From: Sphingobacterium bambusae
Lineage (GTDB): Bacteria > Bacteroidota > Bacteroidia > Sphingobacteriales > Sphingobacteriaceae
Length of the DNA stretch: 64,000 bases
Assembly (NCBI RefSeq): GCF_033955345.1
Contig: NZ_CP138332.1
Span: 2,666,001 to 2,730,000 of the forward strand
Direction of reading: 5' to 3'
The translations under genes were made by a program, and so were the position numbers. Below the pieces are notes generated by a model. It worked only from the letters and a program-made list of their open reading frames with translations, searched no databases and had not been told where the DNA came from. Below, one piece after another: positions 9,118 through 17,402 of this stretch (the stretch's first letter is position 1; every line of letters starts with the position of its first letter).

Positions 9118-9976
9118 GTCATTTATGCCTCCATATCTTCTACTTGTCCAATGGCGAACATCTTATTGTTCGTTATCGAACAGCTAAATGAATACGCAAA
9201 AACATAATAAACTCATAATCTATTACTTACCATTTTTGGCAAAGCGGTTGCATCCGTCTTTACAGATAGCAAGCGGCGAATAGTGTGGTTAAGCCCATCG
9301 GTAAAGATTTCACCGATCAAAGCTCCACATTTACCGAGAAACAGCCGCAATCCATCTAATAGATATTCAATAGAAAGTATTAGCGCTGTACTTTTGAGGT
9401 ATCAAATAGGAAATAACAACATTAAAATATTAAAAGACATTAAAAAAACACTACCATGAAAAAGACATTAACAACCATCGCAGCAGCCATCATCATGATC
9501 AGCTCATTCTCTTCTTTCGCAGCAGAGAAAAACAATCCGTTAAAGAACGTAGAATCGACAAAGATTATCAATACCTACTTGGAAGCAACCACGCTTGGCA
9601 GTATCGAATTAAATAAATTCCTTTTTGCTGATGATTTCCAGTACAGCAACAGTGCAAACAATGACACATTCAACAAGCGCGAATACACCGCTTTCTTAAA
9701 AGCACACAAAGGCGTAAACTTTGACTGTAAGACAAGCTATGAAATCTTGGATCAAAGTGGAAAGGCTTGCATGGCAAAAGCAACGATGGTTTTTGAGAAA
9801 TTTACGCGTGTAGATTACATCACCTTGAGTCAGGATCAGGATGGTTGGAAAGTAAGCAAGGTTGTGACTACTTACCCTTAATAGCATAAAGATTTTTGTT
9901 TCAATACCGCCATGTCGCGAGACATTGCATTGTTTAGTTTAGTTATAAAGTCTGCAGCCTTGCAGACTTTGTTGTT
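9118..9976 (+). repeat. Segmental duplication, copy I (matches 49,077-49,936)
   Basis: About 860 bp here and at 49,077 are clearly homologous throughout: the non-coding upstream part (for example CGAACAGCTAAA, TTTACCGAGAAACAG and TTTTGAGGTATCAAATAGGA), the whole NTF2-like gene and its 3' element. Coding identity is higher than that of the far-upstream part. In copy I a remnant of a DUF4385 gene follows directly, whereas copy II has the full DUF4385 gene further on. Confidence 0.85.
9456..9881 (+). CDS. Secreted NTF2-like (lumazine-binding-like) protein, copy 1
   Basis: 141 residues with a clean Sec signal peptide (MKKTLTTIAAAIIMISSFSSFAAE, cut near residue 22). The rest fits the small NTF2/SnoaL-like cone fold: a helix starting IINTYLEATTLGSIELNKFLFADDFQYS, then strands ending VDYITLSQDQDGWKVSKVV. 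Such Bacteroidota proteins are periplasmic and of unknown ligand. A near-identical paralogue is at 49,415-49,840. The family B RNA element follows 11 nt after the stop. Confidence 0.8.
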   Translation: MKKTLTTIAAAIIMISSFSSFAAEKNNPLKNVESTKIINTYLEATTLGSIELNKFLFADDFQYSNSANNDTFNKREYTAFLKAHKGVNFDCKTSYEILDQSGKACMAKATMVFEKFTRVDYITLSQDQDGWKVSKVVTTYP

Positions 9977-9980
9977 TTTT
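9893..9980 (+). ncRNA. Family B structured repeat, copy 2, ending in a terminator
   Basis: TTTTTGTTTCAATA leads into the hairpin ATGTC-GCGA-GACAT (9912-9925), then TTGTTTAGTTTAGTT, then a terminator stem AAAGTCTGC/GCAGACTTT (9947-9970) with a T-rich tail. The loop GCGA differs from copy 1 (GTGA) and copy 3 (GAGA) but always fits GNRA. Confidence 0.6.
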
Positions 9981-9984
9981 AAAG

Positions 9985-10078
9985 ACATGTACTTTTTATC
10001 GGAGTTCAGGTAGCTCGGCTGGCTACTTTTCATATAACGAATCCTATTGCTATTACCTAAAACATCAAAGCGATTACA
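9985..10078 (-). pseudogene. Remnant of a DUF4385 gene 5' end
   Basis: Read on the minus strand, 10,033 downward encodes MKSSQPSYLNSDKK, matching the start [14 protein letters not shown] of the intact DUF4385 gene at 51,035-51,520. About 40 bp of its upstream sequence (GGTAATAGCAATAGGAT) is also shared. Similarity ends after ~15 codons, where the family B terminator begins. It is a leftover of the larger block duplicated at 49-51.5 kb, with the middle deleted. Confidence 0.75.
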
Positions 10079-10593
10079 CATCGCGTACTACCAATTTTTA
10101 TACAATTACCCGAGAATTGTACGCGCGAATCCAATCGAGAGTTCTTACTTGGCATTTGCAGGAAATTCACCGCATTAGCGGCCTTAGGATACAACATCTA
10201 GCAGTTATGCCATAATACCTATTGAGGTGGAGGCCAAACAGAAACACGAAAGGCTATCGAAATAGCCGCGAACACAAACATGTTAAAACACTTAAAATCA
10301 ATGGGTAACGGCTATTTTCAAAAAAAGTTTTGTTAAAATTCAATTGTTACAGAAACTTCATAGACTATGAAAAATTTAACAATTTGTATTTTTATCGGAT
10401 CGCCACATAATCTTTGTTTTTGACATCGTTATCCCATAAAATAAAAAAACGACACACTTAGTAGGCTTTTTTATAAAAAATAATTATTCTTTTTTTTATA
10501 TATAGCTTTATTGTGGCGGAACCGAAAAGCCAATCTTAATCTCTCCAGATTAAGAATAAACAACAGAGTAGGACCATTGTAAATTTTTTTAAT
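10079..10593 (+). promoter_or_regulatory. Non-coding region and probable promoter/leader of the TOMM operon
   Basis: The stretch is AT-rich towards its right end. A TAgcTTTA box (10,503-10,510) resembles the Bacteroidota -7 element (TAnnTTTG); no clear -33 box is visible. The resulting ~75-nt leader contains a perfect 8-bp hairpin (CTTAATCT, loop CTCC, AGATTAAG; 10,535-10,554) shortly before the precursor start codon. The left part (10,079-10,320) shows no gene or repeat I can support. Confidence 0.4.
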
Positions 10594-10764
10594 ATGAAAA
10601 GGACACTAAGTTTGACCATCCAAGAGGTAGAGAACCGAAACATGCCGACCTTTTTAAGTGAAACAGCACTTTCAGTCGCAAGATGTACCTCGACTTGTAC
10701 GACATGTACCTGTTCTTGCTGTTGCAACAATGGAGACCAACAAGAGATGGTATCTGCCCTCTAA
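10594..10764 (+). CDS. TOMM/LAP precursor peptide (Cys/Ser/Thr-rich core)
   Basis: 56 residues, not previously called because it is short. A leader of ~30 residues (MKRTLSLTIQEVENRNMPTF, then LSETALSVAR) is followed by the core C31-T-S-T-C-T-T-C-T-C-S-C-C-C44, in which all 14 consecutive residues (7 Cys, 5 Thr, 2 Ser) can form azoles. An acidic/polar tail follows (NNGDQQEMVSAL). The core resembles thiopeptide and linear azole peptide cores, but no LanB-type dehydratase or pyridine synthase is present, so I favour a linear azol(in)e product. Complete YcaO, partner and dehydrogenase genes follow directly. No GG or other obvious leader cleavage site is seen. The precursor identity is inferred from sequence and context. 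Confidence 0.88.
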   Translation: MKRTLSLTIQEVENRNMPTFLSETALSVARCTSTCTTCTCSCCCNNGDQQEMVSAL

Positions 10765-10772
10765 CTGGATTT

Positions 10773-10806
10773 AATAGCTTTGGGGCTATTGATCCCCAAA
10801 GCTATT
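10773..10806 (+). terminator. Perfect 13-bp hairpin between precursor and biosynthetic genes
   Basis: AATAGCTTTGGGG (10,773-10,785), loop CTATTGAT, CCCCAAAGCTATT (10,794-10,806). There is no T-run after it, so it is probably a leaky terminator or an mRNA-stabilising structure that keeps precursor transcript more abundant than the downstream genes. It also makes a start codon at 10,780 unlikely and supports the ATG at 10,849 for the next gene. Confidence 0.6.
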
Positions 10807-10848
10807 TCAAATCCGATGCATTTTACTAACCTTTTTTATTTTGCACAT

Positions 10849-11748
10849 ATGAGCACGAAGAGCATCTCGTTAAAAAACCTGAGTATCTATAAAAATGCGG
10901 AACGCACTTACATCGGCCGAGGCGATGGCTACCTTTCCGTACTGGAAGGGGAAGACGTATTCTTGGTGAATGACATCTTTTCGGCATTGTTGGACAACGA
11001 CAAAAAGCTGACCTATCAAGAACTACAGCAGTCTATCGTGGAGAAACATACCGTTGACGACAGCTTTTTTGATGACATCATCAACTGGCTGACCTCAAAT
11101 GGAATACTGATACTAGAAGATGACAACGCGAGCTCGCCAGAGGCACAACAGCTCAACTTAGCCATCATAGGCCTGCCCGACGATGAAACGGAGATCCTAT
11201 TGCAGAAGCTGCAAGAGGCAATGGGCGAGGAGGTGAAAATAGCCGCACAGCACCTAGATGGATTAGCCAACGCTGAAAACAGTGCCGCTTTGCTATTTAC
11301 ACCAATCCTGGACAAGTCCATCAGCAACTGGGCACAACAACTTTACGAAAGCAACATTCCGCATATCTATTTAGATTTTTCACCCTATACAGTCACCCTA
11401 GGACCAGCGGTCATTCCCTCCATCAAAACGCCTTGCCTGAAATGCTTTGCCCGCCGCAGGATTGCAAATACGGCAGATCCCAAAAACTACATGAAACTGA
11501 TCCGGCTGGATAACGAGGTGTTGACCAAGACCTCGTTTTTGGATAGCAATTTCCATCGCACCTTGCTGGAATGGCTTGCCGGTGAATTGCTACGCTTGAT
11601 AGCTTCCAAATGGACCTCTGCCGGCATTGTTGCCAAATCTAAATCCATCAACTTTGCCACAGACGAGTTTGAAACGGCCAAGATCATTAAAACCGTAAAT
11701 TGTGAGGTGTGCAACCCTCACTTGGTTTTCAGGGCATTAAACGGGTAG
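10849..11748 (+). CDS. TOMM leader-binding/cyclodehydratase partner protein (E1-like, Ocin-ThiF type)
   Basis: 299 residues from the ATG at 10,849; an upstream in-frame extension would begin inside a hairpin. The N-terminal ~90 residues look like a winged-helix RRE-type leader-recognition domain. Two CxxC pairs (CLKC at about 196-199 and CEVC at about 285-288) form the structural zinc tetracysteine of TOMM E1-like partners. No ATP-binding motif of true E1 enzymes is visible, as usual for partners that present the precursor leader to the YcaO enzyme. It lies 3 bp before the YcaO gene, which indicates co-translation. Confidence 0.83.
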   Translation: MSTKSISLKNLSIYKNAERTYIGRGDGYLSVLEGEDVFLVNDIFSALLDNDKKLTYQELQQSIVEKHTVDDSFFDDIINWLTSNGILILEDDNASSPEAQQLNLAIIGLPDDETEILLQKLQEAMGEEVKIAAQHLDGLANAENSAALLFTPILDKSISNWAQQLYESNIPHIYLDFSPYTVTLGPAVIPSIKTPCLKCFARRRIANTADPKNYMKLIRLDNEVLTKTSFLDSNFHRTLLEWLAGELLRLIASKWTSAGIVAKSKSINFATDEFETAKIIKTVNCEVCNPHLVFRALNG

Positions 11749-11751
11749 CAC

Positions 11752-13065
11752 ATGAGGACACATAACGCCAACCGCGAGGTTACGAAATACCTATCAGGCT
11801 CATTTGCCGGGTTTCTATCGGGAAACATCTACTTTATTCCGAACAGGCTTTTCATGCCCAAAGAGCTACACCATACAGCCTGCGAAGGCCGCAACTTGCA
11901 GTATGTGGGCGCACAGCTGGACAGCTTGTCTGGCGGCTCCATTTCTTTTGATAAGAAATCGGCTATCCTATCCACCTTCGGCGAGTTTATCGAGCGCTAT
12001 AGTGCCTCGTTCCAGAGTGAGCATAGCCACAAACTGCACCGAGGCATCAGCTACCGCGAGCTCGAGAAAACGGAAAATGTGGTCGATGTCAAGTACCTGA
12101 GGCATTACCAAGAAACACAGTTCGGGCAGGCTAATTTTCCATTTGCACGGTTAGAACCCGATGATCCGATCGACTGGGTAAAGGGGCATTGCCTTTTGCA
12201 CAACGAAAGCTTCTATTATCCAGCAGAGCTCGTATTTCTACCTTACAAGCTCAGCGGGAGCAAGCATTATTGGGCACAAACTTCGACAGGTCTATCGGCA
12301 CATATCACGGCCGACTTGGCTATGGCCGGCGGCTACCTGGAGTGCGAGGAGCGCAATGCCTTCAGCCAGTGGTGGTATCGCCAAGATAAGATCGACTTCA
12401 TCAAATACGACGCGCAAACGGTACTCAGCGAGTGCCCCTCGGAACAGATCCGCATCCTGTTTGCCAATGATCGTGTCAAGCTTGATGTGTATGACCTTGG
12501 CGAGTTTTCCAATGTGGAAACGGTAGTCTGTTTTTTGCAGTTCGAGTACAAGAACCATCCCTATATATCCATCGGCTGCTCCTCACGGTTTTCCAAAGAA
12601 GAGGCCATCACAAAGGCTTGCTTGGAGGCCTATCAGGGGATTGATTTTGCGATACTCTTGTGCAACAAAGAGGGCTGGATAGATGACGCCAAGGATGATT
12701 TCTCCAAATTAGATGAGTTTGATAAGCATTTTGCCTACTATAATAAGTTTTTGGACATCCGACAGCACGTACCGATCTATTTGGATCTGCTGCACAACAG
12801 CTCTGGATACCGCAACAGGCTTGTCCATTTCCCGGGCAAGGTCAGCCACTTCGACCGAGCAGAAATACAGCAGAAGGCCACAAACATCAACTATTTACTG
12901 ACCTTTGATGTGGCGACATCCGATGCTCGGCATTGCGGCTACCATGTGTATAGGGTCGTGGTTCCAGGGTTTCACCTGCTGACAGGGAATTACAACACCC
13001 CATTTTTAGGTTTCTTCGAGGAAAACGAAGAGCTATTCACCCATTTTCCTCACCCTTTTCCATAA
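11752..13065 (+). CDS. YcaO-type azoline-forming cyclodehydratase
   Basis: 437 residues. It carries the three YcaO ATP/Mg-binding signatures: STFGEFIERYS (Ser74, Glu78, Glu81, Arg82), GGYLECEERNAF (Glu197, Glu200, Arg201) and KACLEAYQG (Glu292, Gln295). The C-terminus ends in HFPHPFP, the PxPxP-like tail typical of TOMM YcaO enzymes that places residues in the active site. It should phosphorylate backbone amides of the precursor and close Cys/Ser/Thr side chains into thiazolines and (methyl)oxazolines, together with the partner protein encoded just upstream. Confidence 0.95.
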   Translation: MRTHNANREVTKYLSGSFAGFLSGNIYFIPNRLFMPKELHHTACEGRNLQYVGAQLDSLSGGSISFDKKSAILSTFGEFIERYSASFQSEHSHKLHRGISYRELEKTENVVDVKYLRHYQETQFGQANFPFARLEPDDPIDWVKGHCLLHNESFYYPAELVFLPYKLSGSKHYWAQTSTGLSAHITADLAMAGGYLECEERNAFSQWWYRQDKIDFIKYDAQTVLSECPSEQIRILFANDRVKLDVYDLGEFSNVETVVCFLQFEYKNHPYISIGCSSRFSKEEAITKACLEAYQGIDFAILLCNKEGWIDDAKDDFSKLDEFDKHFAYYNKFLDIRQHVPIYLDLLHNSSGYRNRLVHFPGKVSHFDRAEIQQKATNINYLLTFDVATSDARHCGYHVYRVVVPGFHLLTGNYNTPFLGFFEENEELFTHFPHPFP

Positions 13066-13071
13066 TCTGCC

Positions 13072-13914
13072 ATGATCTTTACGAACAACCTATTTAACGA
13101 CTACATCTCGAGCTGCACGCGCGACTTTATCGAGACATCCAAACTGCAGGTCTACGACGTGCAAGATTATGCGATGCATATCTCGGGCATTATGTCCAGC
13201 GACTACTACATGAAGGAGATCTTCAACTCCACCTTGGAGCTGGGCAATGTAAAAACAGTGGCACTGCCAGCATATGAATCATCAGAAGCGCTACGCATTT
13301 GGCACAAGATAAACAAAGCAAGGAGGTGCATACGGCATTTCTCGGCCACCGAGCAACTGAACTTGCACGAGCTGTCATCGCTATTGCAGAACACTTTATT
13401 CATCAGCCGCGTCGATGCACATGGTAACGATGTCAAACACCGAAACATCCCCTCGCCGGGAGGCCTCTATCCCATCGACCTCTACTACCTGAACCTAAAG
13501 GCTATCGACGGGCTGGAGGTGGGCGCCTATTACTATGATCTACACCAAGGCAGCCTCAAAAAGGTATCGGATGAGACCATTGATGCGGCATTCCGCGAAA
13601 AAGTGTTTGATGCATTCTCCGTGACGGAGGGTGTGCCCACAGATATCGATTTCTTCAACGCCAGCGGCGTGGTCATTCTGGGTGGCACATTGAACCGCAC
13701 GGCTTTCAAATATTTGGACCGAGGCATCAAATGGGTGTTCACCGAGGCGGGCTCCCTGATGAACAATATACAGCTTGTCGCCACGGCACAGGGAGGTGTG
13801 GGCACCTGCCCCTGCGCGGGCTTTATCGATGATGCCATCGCCGAGATCATCAATTTCAGGTCTATTGATCAAGTACCCATTATCAGCATAGTCGTGGGCA
13901 AACCCGTTAAGTAG
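13072..13914 (+). CDS. SagB-type FMN-dependent azoline dehydrogenase
   Basis: 280 residues of the nitroreductase-like SagB family. Landmarks are the FMN-phosphate contact region KINKARRCIRHFS (about residues 79-91), the proline-glycine strand SPGGLYPIDLYYL, and the C-terminal VATAQGGVGTCPCAGFIDDAIAEI. It would oxidise azolines to aromatic thiazoles and oxazoles. It starts 6 bp after the YcaO stop. Presence of this gene predicts that the mature product carries at least some aromatic azoles. Confidence 0.93.
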   Translation: MIFTNNLFNDYISSCTRDFIETSKLQVYDVQDYAMHISGIMSSDYYMKEIFNSTLELGNVKTVALPAYESSEALRIWHKINKARRCIRHFSATEQLNLHELSSLLQNTLFISRVDAHGNDVKHRNIPSPGGLYPIDLYYLNLKAIDGLEVGAYYYDLHQGSLKKVSDETIDAAFREKVFDAFSVTEGVPTDIDFFNASGVVILGGTLNRTAFKYLDRGIKWVFTEAGSLMNNIQLVATAQGGVGTCPCAGFIDDAIAEIINFRSIDQVPIISIVVGKPVK

Positions 13915-13921
13915 TCATGTT

Positions 13922-15058
13922 ATGAATCTGAGCTTAAACACCGAATATCTGTTGATTGGCGATATCGATCGTCAGGAAGTCGTGGTGCTGAAACACAAGC
14001 GTACGCATCGGGTCTTCCGCATGAGCAGCATGGAATACCGCATCATCGAACTTTATGCCAAGGGATATTCCAAGCAAAAGATCATCGCAACATTTGAGGC
14101 CGACTATGAGATCAGTATGGAGGTGCTGGATGCCATTATCAACTCGGCAACGACCCATTCCTTTGTTGTTGCGCGCGGCGGTTACGAACAGTTTCCCAAG
14201 TATAAGATACAACGTAACTTTATCTCGCTGTTGAACTACGGTATCTTTCTGGCCTTAAAACGCCTAAAGTTAAATCCAAACCGGATCAAGCTGGACACTG
14301 GCGGGAGTTTCAATTTGGCAAAGATCATCAAGTGGACACCGCGGCCCGTTCCCGCGCCCCTGTATCGCGCAGGTTCTCTAGCGCTTTTGGGGCTGCTGCT
14401 TTTTACGCTGCTATTCTTCGTCCTTTTTCGCGCGCAGTCCCTAGACTTCGCTCTTGTTTTTTACAACCTCAGCCACATCGGTTTTTTAACGATGCTGCTG
14501 ATCGCCTTCCCTATTTCGCTGGTCATTTCGTTTTTTCACGAGCTCGCGCACTACATCGTCTACAAACGAAACGGCGGCACGCAGCACGAGCTGGGCCTAG
14601 GGCTGCTCTACGGATTTATACCAATCTTCTATACGGCGACGGAGGATATGGTTATTTGGCATAATAAATGGACGAAGATCAAGGTAGCCTTAGCGGGCCT
14701 AGCATCTGACCTATTTTTTCTGTGCCTGGGCCTGAGCCTATATGCATTGATAAGCTCGCCTTGGATCGCTGGCATTTGTTCATTTATTTTCCTGAATTTG
14801 GTGGTCAAGATTATTTACAACTGTAATCCGTTTTCACCCGGATCTGACATGTACTTTGTGTTTCTCGACTTGTTCAACCTAGATATCTCCTTTACCAATG
14901 CGCACGAGCAGGTAAAAGCGTTACGCAAGAACAAGCACACGAAGATACATTGGGGAAGCCTGGCCTATGCATTGGCCTGCTACCTTAGTATTACGGTATA
15001 CCTGTTGTCTTTTTTATTGATTTTGTCTTTCCCGATTTGGATTAATTTTTTCATTTAA
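13922..15058 (+). CDS. Membrane zinc protease with PqqD-like N-terminus (M50-like), putative leader peptidase
   Basis: 378 residues. Residues 1-85 resemble a PqqD-type winged-helix recognition element (VFRMSSMEYRIIELYAKGYSKQKI). About six transmembrane segments follow from residue 150. The first active-site motif is HELAH (206-210); the second, NPFSPGSDMYF (302-312, Asp309), matches the NPxxxxDGY ligand motif of peptide zinc metalloproteases of the site-2 family. Position between the modification enzymes and the exporter suggests it removes the leader from the modified precursor, but no cleavage site can be read. It could instead help in self-protection. Confidence 0.75.
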   Translation: MNLSLNTEYLLIGDIDRQEVVVLKHKRTHRVFRMSSMEYRIIELYAKGYSKQKIIATFEADYEISMEVLDAIINSATTHSFVVARGGYEQFPKYKIQRNFISLLNYGIFLALKRLKLNPNRIKLDTGGSFNLAKIIKWTPRPVPAPLYRAGSLALLGLLLFTLLFFVLFRAQSLDFALVFYNLSHIGFLTMLLIAFPISLVISFFHELAHYIVYKRNGGTQHELGLGLLYGFIPIFYTATEDMVIWHNKWTKIKVALAGLASDLFFLCLGLSLYALISSPWIAGICSFIFLNLVVKIIYNCNPFSPGSDMYFVFLDLFNLDISFTNAHEQVKALRKNKHTKIHWGSLAYALACYLSITVYLLSFLLILSFPIWINFFI

Positions 15059-15059
15059 T

Positions 15060-15947
15060 ATGGATACACAAAACCTAATCTTTCAGTTGAAAAATGTTGA
15101 CCTTAAGATCGAGGGCACCTTCATTCTAAACGACATCAACTTGGATGTCCAGAAAAATGAGCGTGTGTTTATCCTGGGCAATAACGGATCGGGAAAGTCC
15201 TCCTTGATCGAAGTTTTTTTGGATAATATCAAAGCCAGCGGCCAGATCCTGCGTCGCATGCCGGCAAAGCGCCACATAGGTTTGCTTTTCGATCAGGTTC
15301 CTTTCTCGCCACTCTATAAGGTCAAGGAAGTCGTACACCTATATGGACTGCTTTTCCATCTGGAACAAAATGCCTATCAACCGATCTTGGAACGATTGAA
15401 CCTTCCGGCTATTATGCACAAAAAGATCGGCAAGCTCTCTACGGGCGAGCGCAAGCGGCTTGGCCTCTTTGCGGCCCTTTTCCACCATCCACAATTGCTG
15501 GTGCTGGACGAGCCGCTGAGCGGCATAGATCCCAATAGCGTGCAGCAGATCAATGAATTGATCTTTGCGCATCCACGCACGGTGATCATCGCCTCGCACG
15601 ATTGGGAGAGTGCCGTCAAGTATGCCGATAAAATTGTTTTCCTGCATCAAGGAACGATCCTTGGCGGCGGCGCACGAAGCCCCACAGAATGGCTGTCTGA
15701 GGACTTCATCCCCTTTAACGAGAAGGTGGTGATTCAGGCCGACAGCGGCTTGTCGCTGGATGAGCTCAGGCGCCTTGCTCCGCTGACATTCGGCTACGAA
15801 AACCAATATGTGCTTTTCGGCTTTAATGCATCGCTGCTCGACTTTCTCTCTACGGCAAAGATCACCTACTCGAGGGCGCAGAAATCATTACATGATATTT
15901 ACTACTACTTAATGACTAAACATGAATTGGAAGGCATTACTCTATAA
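15060..15947 (+). CDS. ABC transporter ATP-binding protein (TOMM export/immunity)
   Basis: 295 residues. Walker A LGNNGSGKSSL, signature LSTGERKRLGL, Walker B LLVLDEPLSG and switch His in IIASHDWES are all present. The C-terminal ~80 residues are an extension after the nucleotide-binding domain. It starts 1 bp after the protease gene and overlaps the permease gene by 26 bp. The pair most probably exports the mature azole peptide from the cytoplasm or confers immunity. Confidence 0.93.
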   Translation: MDTQNLIFQLKNVDLKIEGTFILNDINLDVQKNERVFILGNNGSGKSSLIEVFLDNIKASGQILRRMPAKRHIGLLFDQVPFSPLYKVKEVVHLYGLLFHLEQNAYQPILERLNLPAIMHKKIGKLSTGERKRLGLFAALFHHPQLLVLDEPLSGIDPNSVQQINELIFAHPRTVIIASHDWESAVKYADKIVFLHQGTILGGGARSPTEWLSEDFIPFNEKVVIQADSGLSLDELRRLAPLTFGYENQYVLFGFNASLLDFLSTAKITYSRAQKSLHDIYYYLMTKHELEGITL

Positions 15948-16638
15948 CACCTACTTGGATAGCTTGGCTTTTTTCCGCGTAAAAATAGCCCTGTTTTTTT
16001 CGTTTCTTTTTCCGTTGATGCTGTTTGTGATATTCTGCACCATCTGGGGCCGTGCAAACAGTGCATACATCGAGTTTCTTCTTCCGGGGATGATCGTGCT
16101 GATGTCCATCAGTGAAGGGCTATTTTCCGTCGGCCCCGTGATCAAAGATTACTATGCCTCGGGCATGATCAAACTGATCAAATTTCTCCCGGTCGATATC
16201 GCCCTATTTTTTATCTCGTTCATCTGCAGCCGCTTGGTATTCTTCTTGCTGTCGGTGTTGCTGCTGCTCATCACGGCCAAGGTATTTTTTGACTACAGCG
16301 CCGTAGCGATATACCCACGGCTGTTGGCCGGCAGTATTTTGAGCTTGGTTACCTTTTCGTTATTGGGGCTGTGCATATCCTTTTTAAGCAAGAAAGACAA
16401 CAGCCGTACCCTGTCGAATATCGTGTATTTCATCCTCATTTTTATCGGCAACCTCTTCTACGCAACGGGCATACAAAGTGGTGTGTTCCGCTTCTTTCAG
16501 GATTTCTTGCCAACCAACCATCTGGTCGCTTTCATGCGCTCGGAAAACTTCAACCTGCTTGTCGTCTTCGCGTGGATCGTCGTACTGGCCATTGCTTTCC
16601 GCTTGCTGTTCCATAAAATAAGATACAGTCGGTCATGA
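15922..16638 (+). CDS. ABC-2 type transporter permease
   Basis: 238 residues with six predicted transmembrane helices (about 15-40, 50-70, 88-115, 125-152, 162-180 and 210-230) in the ABC-2 arrangement, including IEFLLPGMIVLM, the usual ABC-2 motif before TM2. It is translated from inside the ATPase gene (26-bp overlap) and itself overlaps the next lipoprotein gene by 4 bp (ATGA). Confidence 0.88.
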   Translation: MNWKALLYNTYLDSLAFFRVKIALFFSFLFPLMLFVIFCTIWGRANSAYIEFLLPGMIVLMSISEGLFSVGPVIKDYYASGMIKLIKFLPVDIALFFISFICSRLVFFLLSVLLLLITAKVFFDYSAVAIYPRLLAGSILSLVTFSLLGLCISFLSKKDNSRTLSNIVYFILIFIGNLFYATGIQSGVFRFFQDFLPTNHLVAFMRSENFNLLVVFAWIVVLAIAFRLLFHKIRYSRS

Positions 16639-17402
16639 GAAAAGTATTAGCATGCACAGCTCTTTTTTTGGCTTTAATGGCCGGTTGCCACGACTCGACA
16701 TTGACGAACAGCACCTTTGTGGGGCAAGACACGGACAGCCTATTCTTCCATACTGAAGATGAAATCGAGCAGGCCTTTTCCAGCAGTTTTGCCTTGGGCA
16801 ATATGGACACCCTTGTGCGCCTCGAGAAGAGGCTGCAAGCCTTTGACGGCCCGCTCGCGGCCTACTGGCGGGGCTATATCGCGTATTTGCAGGGAATATA
16901 CCTGTTTACCGAAAACAAGCGCGACTCCTCTTCGCTGTATATCGAGCAAGGCATTGAAGTGCTCAAAAGCCAAGAGCTATCCTCCGAAAGCAGCGCCCTG
17001 TTGGGCATGCTATACAACTTCTCGGTGCAGTTTAGCAGCAACGTCATGATCCCCGTAATCAGCCACAAGGCCGACAGCTATTTCCAGCAATCACTAGCGC
17101 TGGATTCCAACAACCTGCGGTGCTACTTGGGCATGGCCAACAAGGACTACTACACGCCCGAGAAATTCGGGGGAAAGAAAAATGTGAACGACCTGTTGCA
17201 GAAGGCCCTAACAAAGCCGGACCGGCTAGACGAGGATGCGCGGCTGCCCAGCTGGGGGCGCGAGCAGGCGTACGAGCTGTTGATCCGGCATAATTTTGAA
17301 TCGGGAAAAGTGGCCGCTGCCAAAACATATTACAAAGAGGCCGTTGAGCTGTTCCCGATGAATTATCAATTAATCCGTTTATCCTCATTATTTTTAGAAT
17401 GA
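16635..17402 (+). CDS. TPR-like lipoprotein, first of two paralogues
   Basis: 255 residues with a lipoprotein signal (VLACTALFLALMAGC, lipobox LMAGC with Cys18). The rest is helical and resembles tetratricopeptide repeats, for example ESSALLGMLYNFSVQF, YFQQSLALDSNNLRCYLGMA and AAAKTYYKEAVELFPMNYQ. The next gene encodes a paralogue sharing YLG, DYYTP, FGG and PSWGR landmarks at matching positions. Both sit between an inner-membrane exporter and an outer-membrane receptor, so a periplasmic adaptor role is plausible. It is not a typical TOMM gene. Confidence 0.8.
   Translation: MRKVLACTALFLALMAGCHDSTLTNSTFVGQDTDSLFFHTEDEIEQAFSSSFALGNMDTLVRLEKRLQAFDGPLAAYWRGYIAYLQGIYLFTENKRDSSSLYIEQGIEVLKSQELSSESSALLGMLYNFSVQFSSNVMIPVISHKADSYFQQSLALDSNNLRCYLGMANKDYYTPEKFGGKKNVNDLLQKALTKPDRLDEDARLPSWGREQAYELLIRHNFESGKVAAAKTYYKEAVELFPMNYQLIRLSSLFLE

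Noticed and set aside
10276..10332. 18-codon frame (MLKHLKSMGNGYFQKKFC) upstream of the TOMM operon as a second precursor
   Set aside because: It has no modifiable block and no similarity to the leader of the real precursor; probably chance.
10536..10730. 64-codon minus-strand frame overlapping the precursor peptide
   Set aside because: It is the antisense shadow of the precursor; it has no domain and no operon context, while the plus-strand peptide has a leader and a modifiable core.
10594..10764. Classification of the cluster as a thiopeptide
   Set aside because: The core resembles thiopeptides, but no LanB-like Ser dehydratase or pyridine-forming enzyme is encoded between 10.6 and 20.3 kb, and the Ser residues (33 and 41) do not have the usual thiopeptide spacing.
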